Source of the DNA: Aurantiacibacter atlanticus
Lineage (GTDB): Bacteria > Pseudomonadota > Alphaproteobacteria > Sphingomonadales > Sphingomonadaceae
Assembly: GCF_001077815.2 (NCBI RefSeq)
Contig: NZ_CP011310.1
Coordinates: forward strand, 496,001 to 560,000
Length of the DNA: 64,000 bases
Direction of reading: 5' to 3'
The notes beneath the pieces were generated by a model. The model was not told where the DNA came from. It did not search any database and saw nothing but the letters and a program-made list of their open reading frames with translations. Shown here piece by piece: positions 1-8,815 of this stretch (its first letter is position 1; every line of letters begins with the position of its first letter). The position numbers were made by a program, and so were the translations under genes.

Positions 1-47
1 TGGCCAAAAGGGCAGCACATATTTCACGCAATTAGCTCACCCAGAAC

Positions 48-82
48 AAAAAAGGGGCGCCCCGCAGGACACCCCCTTTTTT
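48..82 (-). terminator. Rho-independent terminator of the OmpA-like lipoprotein gene
   Basis: An A6G4 arm (48-57) and a matching C5T6 arm (72-82) form a GC-rich stem. Read on the minus strand it ends in a run of T residues, 19 bases past the stop codon of the minus-strand gene at 101-784. Confidence 0.8.
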
Positions 83-100
83 AAAGATAGGATCGAGCAA

Positions 101-784
101 TCAATATGCTGCGTTCACATCTTCCTGTGTCACAGGCGTAATGCGGATTTCCACACGGCGATTTTCCGATCGACCTGCATCGGTGGTGTTATCGGCAATC
201 GGATATTGCTCGCCATAACCAACCGTCTCAATACGTGAACGCGCCACGCCGCGTGACACGAGATAATTCGCCACGGATTCGGCACGGCGACGCGACAGGT
301 CCAGATTATACTGGTCGCTACCGGTCGAATCGGTATGTCCCATAACGTCGATCAGACTGCTGGGATGTTCGACCATGCTTTGTGCGACACCGTCGAGTGT
401 AGAGCGCATCTGCGGAGAGACCGTGGTCGAATCAACTGCGAAGGTGACATCAGGGAAATTAACAAGGATGCCGTCGCCATTGGGGGTTTCCGAAACATCA
501 ACACCCGTGCCTGCGGTGACTTCTTCCAGTTCACGGATCTGTTCGTCCATGCGGTAGCCGACATAGCCGCCTGCTGCACCGCCAATACCTGCCCCAACAA
601 TGCGTGCAGTCTTGCCGCCGATAAGACCGCCCAGAAGGTAGCCAAGGCCCGCGCCGCCGACACCGCCGATAGCGGTGCGCGAGAGGACCTGATTTCCGGT
701 GTTGGGGTCTGTCACACAAGCGGTGGTGGTGCCAACCAGCGCCAGTGCGCCGATCGACGAGAAAAGAATCTTTTTCGATTTCAT
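101..784 (-). CDS. OmpA-family outer-membrane lipoprotein (YiaD-like)
   Basis: The 227-residue protein begins with a lipoprotein signal peptide. The lipobox ends at Cys23 (VGTTTAC). A glycine-zipper segment at about residues 38-80 (many GG/GxxxG pairs) may insert in the membrane. The C-terminal OmpA domain, about 108-216, carries the peptidoglycan-binding signature HTDSTGSDQYN...SRRRAESV and the late NRRVEI strand. Such proteins tether the outer membrane to the cell wall. The gene stands alone, divergent from the membrane protein at 934 and followed by a clear terminator. A GGAAC-N16-CATT element at about 847-871 on the minus strand is a weak EcfG-like promoter candidate with one mismatch. 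The family call is firm; the physiological role is inferred. Confidence 0.88.
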   Translation of the reverse strand: MKSKKILFSSIGALALVGTTTACVTDPNTGNQVLSRTAIGGVGGAGLGYLLGGLIGGKTARIVGAGIGGAAGGYVGYRMDEQIRELEEVTAGTGVDVSETPNGDGILVNFPDVTFAVDSTTVSPQMRSTLDGVAQSMVEHPSSLIDVMGHTDSTGSDQYNLDLSRRRAESVANYLVSRGVARSRIETVGYGEQYPIADNTTDAGRSENRRVEIRITPVTQEDVNAAY

Positions 785-933
785 GAAATTTGTCCCTCTT
801 GCTAGCAGCAGACTCCATAGGTCGAGTCCGTCCTTGCATAGAAGATAATGATCAAAGGGCCACCGCGTTCCGTAACTTCCTGTGACACTCTCTCTTCGCG
901 CCGCCGTGCTAATCTGCTAGCGCCCGAATCCTG

Positions 934-2229
934 ATGTCACCATTTCCTTGGCATTTCCTCGTCGCACTCCTCCTCCTGATAGTGCTCAACGGTGTTTTTG
1001 CCATGTCTGAACTGGCGATCGTATCCGCGCGCACTGCGCGTTTGCAGATGGCGGCGGATCGCGGCAGCAGAAGCGCAGAAGTCGCCCTGCGTCTTGCTGC
1101 AGAGCCGGGCAAGTTTCTTTCCACCGTGCAAATCGGCATTACGTTGATCGGTATCATCGCGGGCGCTGTTTCGGGCGCCACTCTGGGTGAGCCGACGGGC
1201 GAACGGCTGGCATTGCTTGGTCTCGATCCGGAAACCGCCTCCAGTGCAGGTTTCGCGCTGGTCATCGGCCTCACCACATTCTTCAGCCTGGTGATTGGCG
1301 AACTTGTGCCCAAGCAATTGGCCCTGCGCACTGCGGAGCCGATTGCATTGGTGATGGCGCGGCCGATGGATATGCTGGCGCGAATCGCGGCGCCTTTCGT
1401 CTGGCTGCTCGATTCGACGTCCAATATGCTGCTTGCTGCGCTGGGCATTCGCCACAAGGGTGATCACCGATTGACCGCCGAGGAGCTGCAGATGATCTTC
1501 GCCGATGCTACCCGCACCGGCGTGATCGTGGAGCAGGAACGCGCCATCCTGTCCGGCATCATGCGTTTGGCTGACCGGCCTGTACGCGAACTGATGACCC
1601 CGCGCACCGAAATCGATTGGCTGGATGCGGACGCCAGCGAGGAAGAGATACGAAGGGTGATCGCTGGTTCGCCGCATTCGCTGTTGCCTGTTGCCGAGGG
1701 ATCTCCGGACAAGATGGTGGGCGTGGTCAAAGTGCGCGAGTTGCTGGCGCTGCAGGTTGCCGGCGCGCCTGTTCGCCTAACGGATCTTCTGCGCAAGAGC
1801 GAGGTCGTTCCCGATCAGCTTGATGCGCTGGATGCGTTGCGAGCCCTGCAGCAATCAGGGACCGGCATGGCAATGGTCCATGACGAATACGGCCATCTGG
1901 ACGGGATCGTCACCACGGCCGATGTCCTGTCTGCCATTGCCGGTGATTTCGCCAGCCATCAGGACGAAGGCGACATGCCATTGATCGTGGAACGGGAGGA
2001 TGGATCGCTGCTGGTTTCTGGCGCGCTGACTGCTGACACATTGGCCGACCGTCTGAATCTGGATCTGCCCGAGGGGCGCGAGTTCGCCACTGCTGCAGGC
2101 TATGCGCTTTATGTGTTGAAGCACCTTCCGGCTGAAGGCGAGTATTTCTGCGATCAGGGATGGCGTTTTGAAGTCATGGACATGGATGGTCGCAAGATCG
2201 ACAAATTGCTGGTTAAGCAGGAGGGATAG
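934..2229 (+). CDS. Hemolysin-family / CNNM-type membrane protein with CBS and CorC_HlyC domains
   Basis: The 431-residue protein has a DUF21/CNNM transmembrane region (about residues 1-180, including the family-typical NGVFAMSELAIVSARTARL start). A tandem CBS pair follows (about 195-310, with the boundary motif RELMTPRTEIDWL). A C-terminal CorC_HlyC domain spans about 335-425. Characterised relatives export or regulate Mg2+/Co2+, and the old name hemolysin (TlyC) is historical. No Shine-Dalgarno sequence is obvious before the ATG, but the next methionines fall inside the first helix. The gene is monocistronic between two minus-strand genes. Confidence 0.9.
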   Translation: MSPFPWHFLVALLLLIVLNGVFAMSELAIVSARTARLQMAADRGSRSAEVALRLAAEPGKFLSTVQIGITLIGIIAGAVSGATLGEPTGERLALLGLDPETASSAGFALVIGLTTFFSLVIGELVPKQLALRTAEPIALVMARPMDMLARIAAPFVWLLDSTSNMLLAALGIRHKGDHRLTAEELQMIFADATRTGVIVEQERAILSGIMRLADRPVRELMTPRTEIDWLDADASEEEIRRVIAGSPHSLLPVAEGSPDKMVGVVKVRELLALQVAGAPVRLTDLLRKSEVVPDQLDALDALRALQQSGTGMAMVHDEYGHLDGIVTTADVLSAIAGDFASHQDEGDMPLIVEREDGSLLVSGALTADTLADRLNLDLPEGREFATAAGYALYVLKHLPAEGEYFCDQGWRFEVMDMDGRKIDKLLVKQEG

Positions 2230-2306
2230 TGCAGGCGCCTGCCTTCAGGCACCTTCTATTTGCCCTTCATCAATGTAACCCTTGCCCAATGGGGCGAGCG
2301 CAATCG

Positions 2307-2717
2307 TCAGCCAGGAATGACTGAACGCGCGCTCTGCCCATCACCTTCTGGCGCGGCGATGATGGCGCGGGTGCTGGCACCCTTGTCCACTGTGTAGGTC
2401 AAATGGTCGCCTACGCTCGAACGGATGCCCGGATCGGCCTCGCCCGCCTGCTGGAGTGCGCTGGTTTCAACGGCGCTACGCTCTGCCGGGCCGCCAAACA
2501 GAGCTTCCAATGCCTGTTCCGATGCGGTGCCTTCTACTGGACGCGGAGCACCCGGCTCTGGCGGGGCGAGATGGAAATCAGGCGGGATCACCAGTGGAGC
2601 CTGGCGTTGCACGGCGAATTCATCCGGCCGGTCGCGCGAGCCGAGATCGATGCCGCCACATGCGGACAGCGCTCCGGCGGCGATTGCCACGGTGATGATG
2701 CGGGAGAATTTTGCCAT
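2307..2717 (-). CDS. DUF3035 lipoprotein (BamF-like)
   Basis: The start at 2717 gives a 136-residue protein with a short signal peptide and lipobox LSAC. An in-frame start 30 bases upstream would put charged residues before the signal, so it is rejected. The conserved block RPDEFAVQRQAPLVIPPDF just after the lipidation site is typical of the DUF3035 family. Members in alphaproteobacteria have been annotated as BamF, a lipoprotein associated with the outer-membrane beta-barrel assembly machine. It lies directly downstream of lspA, whose product processes lipoproteins, and is probably in the same transcript. The BamF role is inferred from family naming. Confidence 0.75.
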   Translation of the reverse strand: MAKFSRIITVAIAAGALSACGGIDLGSRDRPDEFAVQRQAPLVIPPDFHLAPPEPGAPRPVEGTASEQALEALFGGPAERSAVETSALQQAGEADPGIRSSVGDHLTYTVDKGASTRAIIAAPEGDGQSARSVIPG

Positions 2718-2777
2718 GGGTATCACTCTTTCACGTAAATTCGGCATTAGGCCGGCCCGGTGTAGACCGGGGCAGGT

Positions 2778-3293
2778 TCAGGCTTCGGCGTCCTGCTCGC
2801 TTGCCGGTTTCTCGCGCATGAACAAGGCGCGGGCAAGGATTATAACGACGCCAATCGTAATTGCTGCATCGGCAATATTGAAAATCAGGAATGGGCGAAA
2901 GTCCCCGATGTGGAAATCGGCGTAATCGATGACATAGCCATGCAGAAATCTATCACGGATATTGCCCAATGCGCCGCCAAGCACCAGCCCCAGGGCCGCG
3001 ATGTCGCCTGGCAGCTTTTCGCGCATCATCCAGATCATTACGACCAATGCGATCAGTGCGGTGACGCCGACAAGGATCCAGCGCATTTCCATGCTCGTCG
3101 CCTCGAACATGCCGAGAGAGACGCCATAATTATTGGTACGGGTGAAATCGAAGAAAGACAGCAGAGGATAGGTTTCGCCGATCTGGTCCAGCCCCAGTCT
3201 TTCGACAATGAAGAACTTCACCCATTGATCTGCAATGAAGATGGCCAGCGCGATGACGAGGCCGATAAGGTGATATCTCCGCTGCGCGGTCAT
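2778..3293 (-). CDS. lspA: Lipoprotein signal peptidase (signal peptidase II)
   Basis: The 171-residue inner-membrane aspartyl protease removes signal peptides from lipidated prolipoproteins. Four hydrophobic segments are visible (about 9-28, 70-88, 97-112, 141-157). The conserved blocks are present: ADQWVK near residue 22, TNNYGVSLG near 54, GNIRDR with the catalytic Asp of VIDYAD (Asp123), and FNIADA with Asp142. The start codon overlaps the ileS stop (ATGA), the usual ileS-lspA arrangement. The downstream DUF3035 lipoprotein is a likely substrate. Confidence 0.95.
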   Translation of the reverse strand: MTAQRRYHLIGLVIALAIFIADQWVKFFIVERLGLDQIGETYPLLSFFDFTRTNNYGVSLGMFEATSMEMRWILVGVTALIALVVMIWMMREKLPGDIAALGLVLGGALGNIRDRFLHGYVIDYADFHIGDFRPFLIFNIADAAITIGVVIILARALFMREKPASEQDAEA

Positions 3294-6202
3294 TTTCCGG
3301 CGTCCATGTCGCGCACCACGCTTTCACAGCGATTGCACAGCTCGCCGTCTTCAGCCACTTCGGGCAGAAGACGCCAGCAGCGCCCGCATTTCGCATCGCT
3401 GGTCTTGGTGACGATCACTTCATCACCATCGCCCGGAGTGACGTTTCCGGTGATGAACAATTCGGCTAGATCGGAAGGGCTGAACCCTTCTGGCACTGTG
3501 CTTGCAGGTACGGTAACTTCAGCTTCCAGGCCAGAGCGGATGGTCTTTTCACGGCGCAACGGTTCGATCGCTTCGGTCACGCGTTCGCGCAGAGCGCGCA
3601 AGGCGTCCCAGCGGGAAGCATCGGCAGTTGCGCGGGGCACTTCGGGCCATTCGAGCAGATGGACTGAGCTGCCTTCGGGATGGCGGGTGCCCCAGACCTC
3701 TTCTGCCGTAAATACCAGCACAGGGGCGGCATAGCGGATCAAGGCATTGAACAACACGTCGAGCGCGGTGCGATAGGCGCGCCGTTCCTGCCCGTCAGGC
3801 GCATCGCAATACAGCCGGTCCTTGCGGATATCGAAGAAAAAGGCCGAAAGGTCCTCATTCGCGAATTCGGTCAGCGCGCGGGTATAGGTGTTGAAATCGA
3901 AATCATCGACCGCCTTGCGCAGCTTTGTATCCAGTTCGCCCAGCAAGCTGAGCATGTAGCGCTCCAGCTCCGGCATGTCGGCGACATAGACCCGCTCGCT
4001 TTCGGCAAAACCCTGCAATCCGCCGAGCATATAGCGGAAAGTGTTGCGCAGCTTGCGATATTGGTCGGCAACGCCTTTCAGTATTTCCGGGCCGATGCGG
4101 TGATCTTCGGTATAATCGACCGAAAGCGCCCACATGCGGATAATATCCGCGCCATATTCTTCCATGACCTTCAGCGGATCGACCGTGTTACCGAGGCTCT
4201 TGGACATTTTGCGCCCGTCTGCCGCCATGGTGAAACCGTGAGTCAGCACGGCCTTGTAAGGCGCAACCCCGCGCGTGGCACAGCTTTCAACCAGCGAGGA
4301 TTGGAACCAGCCGCGATGCTGGTCACTGCCTTCTAGATAGAGATCAGCCGGGCTGCGCAGATCGGGCCAATTGTCACTCTCAAGCACAAAGGCATGGGTG
4401 CATCCTGAATCGAACCAGACATCGAGAATGTCGGTAATCATCTCGTAATCGTCCGGATTGCGGTCCGGCCCGAGCAGCATGGCAGCGTTTTCCTCGCACC
4501 AGCCATCGACCCCGTCTGCATTGATTGTTTCGATAATGCGCGCATTGACTGCCGGATCGACCAGATATTCGCCACTCTTGCGGTCCACGAACAGCGTGAT
4601 CGGCACACCCCAGGCGCGTTGGCGGGATAGCACCCAATCGGGCTTACCTTCGACCATTGAACCGATGCGGTTCTTTCCCTTAGCCGGGACGAACCGAGTT
4701 GTGTCGATTTCCGTCAGCGCGGTTTCGCGCAGAGTGGCATCGCCTTGCAGCTTATCCATCGGCACGAACCATTGCGGTGTGCAGCGATAGATAACCTTGG
4801 CTTTCGAACGCCAGCTGTGCGGGTAGGAGTGTCCGTAATCGGCGGATGCGCTGAGTAAAGCGCCCGCTTCTCTCAAGTCCGAACAGATAGGCCCGTCAGG
4901 CGCGTTGAACTTGGGATTGATGACCGAGCCGGATCGTTCATCCGTGCGTGGAAGCCAGAGCCATTCCTCCCTGTAACGCCCATCGGCATCGACCACGAAT
5001 TTGGGGCTGATACCGTTAGCTTTGCACAGATCGAAATCGTCCTCGCCGTGATCGGGTGCCATATGGACGAGACCAGTGCCGCTATCGGTGGTGACAAAAT
5101 CACCGGGCAGCAATGGGCGCGGCTCTGTAAAGAACCCGCCGAGCTTGTGCATCGGGTGGCGGGCGATGGTTCCGGCTAGGTCGGAGCCTGAAAAAACCTT
5201 CTTCGTCGGCTCGACAGGAGTCACCTTAACGGTATTCCCACCGACACCAAACCATTCGCGCGTCAAGTATGAAGCAAGTCTAATGCAAAAATCATCGACC
5301 AAAGGCGATGCCATGACAAAGCCGCTACTTTGGATTTTGGCGACAGCCGCGTCTGGAAATGATGTGCTTGCACCCACAATTGTAATAAACGGGCGAAAAA
5401 GAACGTATTCGATCCCTTTGCCATAAGCCAAAGCCTGATTCACAGGAATCGTCCATGGCGTCGTCGTCCAGATCACCGCGTGTGCGCCGACCAATTCCTC
5501 AATCGGCGACTCAACAATTTCAAACGCCACATCGATCTGCGTCGAGGTGATGTCCTCATATTCGACCTCAGCCTCGGCCAGCGCGGTCTTTTCTACCGGC
5601 GACCACATCACCGGCTTTGCGCCGCGATAAAGCTGGCCGCTGGTCGCAAATTTCAGCAGTTCGGTGACGATGCCCGCTTCGGCTTCGGGCGCCATGGTGA
5701 GATAGGGCTTGTCCCATTCACCCGCCACGCCCAGCCGCTTGAACTGTTCGCGCTGCACATCGACCCATTCGGCGGCATATTCGCGGCATTCCTGCCTGAA
5801 CTCGCGCGCTGGAACCTCGTCCTTGTTCAGCTTCTTCTTGCGGTATTTCTCCTCCACCTTCCATTCGATGGGGAGGCCGTGGCAATCCCATCCGGGCACA
5901 TAGGGCGCATCCTTGCCAAGGAGGCTCTGCGTGCGCACCACGGCATCTTTCAGCACCTTGTTCAGCGCATGGCCGATATGGATGTTGCCATTGGCATAGG
6001 GCGGGCCATCGTGGAGAATGAACTTCTCGCGACCGGTGCGCGCTTCGCGCAATTGCTTATACAGCTTTGCGTCTTCCCAGCGCGCGAGAATGCCCGGCTC
6101 CTTCGCGGGGAGGCCTGCCTTCATGGGAAAATCGGTCTTCGGCAGGAAGACGGTGTCCCGATAGTCTCGCCCTTTGGCGCGTTTCGCTGTATCGTCGCTC
6201 AT
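3290..6202 (-). CDS. ileS: Isoleucyl-tRNA synthetase
   Basis: This 970-residue class I synthetase charges tRNA-Ile. It shows HIGH at residues 75-78, the editing-domain motif WTTTPWT, KMSKS at about 664-668 and a C-terminal zinc site (CGRCW...CNRC). The start at 6202 is chosen because its ATG shares a base with the ribF stop (TGATG); a longer in-frame start 39 bases upstream would run deeper into ribF. Residues about 257-346, inside the CP1 editing domain, are unusual: the DNA there (about 5165-5430) is near 47-50% GC by my count against about 65% nearby, and the protein segment is about 30 residues longer than the E. coli equivalent. Known editing residues around it look intact. Confidence 0.96.
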   Translation of the reverse strand: MSDDTAKRAKGRDYRDTVFLPKTDFPMKAGLPAKEPGILARWEDAKLYKQLREARTGREKFILHDGPPYANGNIHIGHALNKVLKDAVVRTQSLLGKDAPYVPGWDCHGLPIEWKVEEKYRKKKLNKDEVPAREFRQECREYAAEWVDVQREQFKRLGVAGEWDKPYLTMAPEAEAGIVTELLKFATSGQLYRGAKPVMWSPVEKTALAEAEVEYEDITSTQIDVAFEIVESPIEELVGAHAVIWTTTPWTIPVNQALAYGKGIEYVLFRPFITIVGASTSFPDAAVAKIQSSGFVMASPLVDDFCIRLASYLTREWFGVGGNTVKVTPVEPTKKVFSGSDLAGTIARHPMHKLGGFFTEPRPLLPGDFVTTDSGTGLVHMAPDHGEDDFDLCKANGISPKFVVDADGRYREEWLWLPRTDERSGSVINPKFNAPDGPICSDLREAGALLSASADYGHSYPHSWRSKAKVIYRCTPQWFVPMDKLQGDATLRETALTEIDTTRFVPAKGKNRIGSMVEGKPDWVLSRQRAWGVPITLFVDRKSGEYLVDPAVNARIIETINADGVDGWCEENAAMLLGPDRNPDDYEMITDILDVWFDSGCTHAFVLESDNWPDLRSPADLYLEGSDQHRGWFQSSLVESCATRGVAPYKAVLTHGFTMAADGRKMSKSLGNTVDPLKVMEEYGADIIRMWALSVDYTEDHRIGPEILKGVADQYRKLRNTFRYMLGGLQGFAESERVYVADMPELERYMLSLLGELDTKLRKAVDDFDFNTYTRALTEFANEDLSAFFFDIRKDRLYCDAPDGQERRAYRTALDVLFNALIRYAAPVLVFTAEEVWGTRHPEGSSVHLLEWPEVPRATADASRWDALRALRERVTEAIEPLRREKTIRSGLEAEVTVPASTVPEGFSPSDLAELFITGNVTPGDGDEVIVTKTSDAKCGRCWRLLPEVAEDGELCNRCESVVRDMDAGK

Positions 6203-7134
6203 CAGGAGGCGGCACCTAGGAGGTTGCGCGCCTCTTCGCAATCGCGTTCCATCTGCGCGATGAGCGCGCCCATATCATCAAACCTGGCTTCGGGCCGCAG
6301 GAAGTGATGAAAGGCTATGTCCAACTCCTCTGCGTAAAGGTCTCCGTCAAAGTCGAAGAAATAGGGTTCGAGCAGTTCTACAGGCGGATCAAAACTGGGC
6401 CGCACGCCCAGATTGGCCGCGCCTTGCAACATTTGTCCGCTGGAAACCACACGCCCCGTTACGGCATAAATGCCGAATCGCGGACGCAGATACGCACCCA
6501 TGGCAATATTGGCGGTGGGATAGCCAAGATCGCGGCCTCGCTTGTCGCCATGTATTACAGTGCCGCGCACTGTGAACGCGCGGGTGAGCAGCCGCGTGGC
6601 AATATCGCAATCGCCTGCCTTCAACGCATCACGAATGCGGCTGGAAGACACGGTCTGGCCACCCTCACCGACGGGGCCGATGGCGCGCGTTTCGATGCCG
6701 CAACCAGCGCCAACTTCCTGCAGTACATGAATATTGCCGCCGCGGCCCTTGCCGAAAGTGAAATCTTCTCCCGTCACCACGCCTGCCGCGCCTATATGGA
6801 TGCCGAGCAGATCATGGATAAAGCCGTGCGCGCTCATTGCAGCCAGATCATCGTCGAAATTAAAGACCAGCATCGCGTCCGCCCCTGCCTGCCTGAACAA
6901 TTCCTCACGCTGGTCAAGGCCGGTGAGGCGGAAGGGGGGAACATGCGGGGCGAAATGGCGCACCGGATGCGGATCGAACGTGGCGACGATGGCGGGCCGG
7001 TTCATGGAGCGCGCCCACTCCACCGCCTCTGCGACAACGCGCTGGTGGCCGAGGTGGAAACCGTCGAAATTGCCGAGGGCGATAACACCGCCACGCAGGC
7101 TTTCCGGGATATGATCGCGGTGGCCCAGCCTCAT
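6202..7134 (-). CDS. ribF: Bifunctional riboflavin kinase / FAD synthetase
   Basis: The 310-residue enzyme makes FMN from riboflavin and then FAD. The N-terminal nucleotidyltransferase domain carries GNFDGFHLGH at residues 21-30. The C-terminal flavokinase domain starts near 185 with HGDKRGRDLGYPTAN, the ATP/Mg-binding GxxxGxxxGxPTAN block. The length is standard. It overlaps the M19 dipeptidase stop by ATGA upstream and shares a base with the ileS start downstream, so dipeptidase, ribF, ileS and lspA are likely translationally coupled. Confidence 0.95.
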   Translation of the reverse strand: MRLGHRDHIPESLRGGVIALGNFDGFHLGHQRVVAEAVEWARSMNRPAIVATFDPHPVRHFAPHVPPFRLTGLDQREELFRQAGADAMLVFNFDDDLAAMSAHGFIHDLLGIHIGAAGVVTGEDFTFGKGRGGNIHVLQEVGAGCGIETRAIGPVGEGGQTVSSSRIRDALKAGDCDIATRLLTRAFTVRGTVIHGDKRGRDLGYPTANIAMGAYLRPRFGIYAVTGRVVSSGQMLQGAANLGVRPSFDPPVELLEPYFFDFDGDLYAEELDIAFHHFLRPEARFDDMGALIAQMERDCEEARNLLGAAS

Positions 7135-8324
7135 ACGCTACCACGTTCGTCAGACATCGGCGCGATACCAGCGCGGATGACGCGCAATGCATTCAATCCC
7201 ATGATCTTGGCGATGTCGGCTTCGTCAAAGCCATCGTCCAGAAGCGCCTGTGTGATGTGTACCAGCCCTGATGTATCGAACCGCGTCGTCACCGCACCAT
7301 CAAAATCGCTACCCAGCGCGATGTAATCGGTGCCCACAAGTTGCGCGATATGGCGAATTGCGGCAGCGATGGCCGAAGGCGATGTATCGCACACAGCGCC
7401 CTCGAAATAGCCTACGCCGATCACCCCGCCAGTGGCTGCCACGCCGCGAATCTCATTATCGGTAAGATTGCGATTGGTGGGGCAAGTGGCCTGCACGCCG
7501 CCGTGGCTGGAGATAATGGGACGGCGCGCCATCGCCAGCACCTCGTCCACGCATTGATGGCTGCAATGGGCGATATCCACGATCACGCCGATCCTCTCCA
7601 TCTCCGCCACCATGTCGCGCCCAAAGGCGCTTAGCCCGCCCTTGTCCTCACCATGCATCGATCCGGCAAGTTCATTGTCGAAAAAATGGGTAAGGCCCGC
7701 CATGCGCAGACCCCTTTCGTGCAGGCGCTGCAGATTATTGGCCTGCCCTTCAAGATTGTGCAGCCCTTCAACGGAAAACATCGCGCCGATCGGACGGCCC
7801 GTGGCATCGCGCTGGGCCAGAATTGTTGTCACATCTTCCGGCGTGCGGACGATCCGCAGCGCATCGGGGGCTTCCAGACTCGCCTGTTCCATCCGCTCAG
7901 CATGCCATATCGAGCGTTCGAAGAGCGAATTCCACGTCGGAGGCGGCTGCAATTGGGCAAAGGCGAGCAAGGTGATGTTGTCGCGCACGTCAGCTGAATT
8001 GCGGTCTAGATTCAATCCCGCTGGTGATTTGGTCACGCTGGAAAAGACCTGGAGCGCGACATTGCCCTCGATCAGGCGCGGTAAATCCATATGGCCGCGC
8101 TTGCTGCGCTTAAGCGGATTACGCTTCCACATCAGCGTATCGGAATGCAAATCCACGATGGTGAGGCGGGCATGCAGCGCGCGCGCTTCCTCGCTGATGT
8201 CCGGCAATGGCTGGCCGTCTATCTGCGTCAGGCTGCGTTCGGCAATGCCGGGGCCAAGAACCCATAATCCGGCGAGCAGCACCAGCACCAGCACTGCGCC
8301 CCATTTGGCGATCCGGCGCATCAT
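7131..8324 (-). CDS. Membrane dipeptidase (peptidase M19, renal dipeptidase family)
   Basis: The 397-residue protein has an N-terminal anchor (about residues 7-27) followed by an amidohydrolase-fold M19 domain. The metal ligands H60 and D62 are seen in VDLHSDTL. Later conserved blocks are SVEGLHNLEG, LTHFFDNELAGS, DIAHCSHQCVDEVL, PIISSHGG and GSDFDGAV. Relatives hydrolyse dipeptides, often with D-residues. The anchor implies a periplasmic site. The ATG overlaps the folA stop by four bases, placing it in the folA-ribF-ileS transcript. Confidence 0.9.
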   Translation of the reverse strand: MMRRIAKWGAVLVLVLLAGLWVLGPGIAERSLTQIDGQPLPDISEEARALHARLTIVDLHSDTLMWKRNPLKRSKRGHMDLPRLIEGNVALQVFSSVTKSPAGLNLDRNSADVRDNITLLAFAQLQPPPTWNSLFERSIWHAERMEQASLEAPDALRIVRTPEDVTTILAQRDATGRPIGAMFSVEGLHNLEGQANNLQRLHERGLRMAGLTHFFDNELAGSMHGEDKGGLSAFGRDMVAEMERIGVIVDIAHCSHQCVDEVLAMARRPIISSHGGVQATCPTNRNLTDNEIRGVAATGGVIGVGYFEGAVCDTSPSAIAAAIRHIAQLVGTDYIALGSDFDGAVTTRFDTSGLVHITQALLDDGFDEADIAKIMGLNALRVIRAGIAPMSDERGSV

Positions 8325-8812
8325 TTGCGCCGCTCGAACGTAACGAAATCATACGGGGGGAATCCGTTTTCGGCGGCGCGGCTCTCACGTGCAATTTCGT
8401 GCCAGCTTTCATCTTCTCCGGGATGGGGCATGGTGACGTCGCCAGCGGTATCCTCGAACACTTCGGTCAATTCAAAGATTGTGCCGAAGTCCCATAGCAA
8501 ATCAAAGATTTCAGCCCCGCCGATGACTGCCACTTCGCCATCGCCTGCCATCGCCATGGCCTCCTCAGCCGTGTGCGCCACCTGTGCGCCGGGGGCACTC
8601 CAGCCCTTTCCCCGGGTCAGCACGATATGGGGGCGACCGGGCAGCACACCGGGCAGGCTTTCAAATGTCTTGCGACCCATGATCATGGGCTTGCCCATGG
8701 TCAGCCGCTTGAACCGTTTGAGATCCTCGCTCATCGCCCAGGGAACCGCGCCATTACGGGCAATGATGCCGTTGGTCGCCCGCGCGACGATGAAAAGGAC
8801 GCTGCGTGCCAT
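8321..8812 (-). CDS. folA: Dihydrofolate reductase
   Basis: The 163-residue cytoplasmic enzyme reduces dihydrofolate to tetrahydrofolate with NADPH. Substrate-site residues are visible in the PWAMSEDLKRF block (Trp25 and the acidic Asp30). The cofactor motifs are GRKTFES at 46-52 and VIGGAEIF ending near 103. The length matches the family. It follows purK by three bases and overlaps the dipeptidase gene by ATGA. Confidence 0.95.
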   Translation of the reverse strand: MARSVLFIVARATNGIIARNGAVPWAMSEDLKRFKRLTMGKPMIMGRKTFESLPGVLPGRPHIVLTRGKGWSAPGAQVAHTAEEAMAMAGDGEVAVIGGAEIFDLLWDFGTIFELTEVFEDTAGDVTMPHPGEDESWHEIARESRAAENGFPPYDFVTFERRK

Positions 8813-8815
8813 GCC

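Noticed and set aside
2230..2306. Terminator between the CNNM-type gene and the DUF3035 lipoprotein
   Set aside because: Only a 5-base stem (GCCTG/CAGGC) and no T-run.
5480..6307. A 275-codon plus-strand frame opposite ileS
   Set aside because: It is antisense to the HIGH region of ileS, with no domain.
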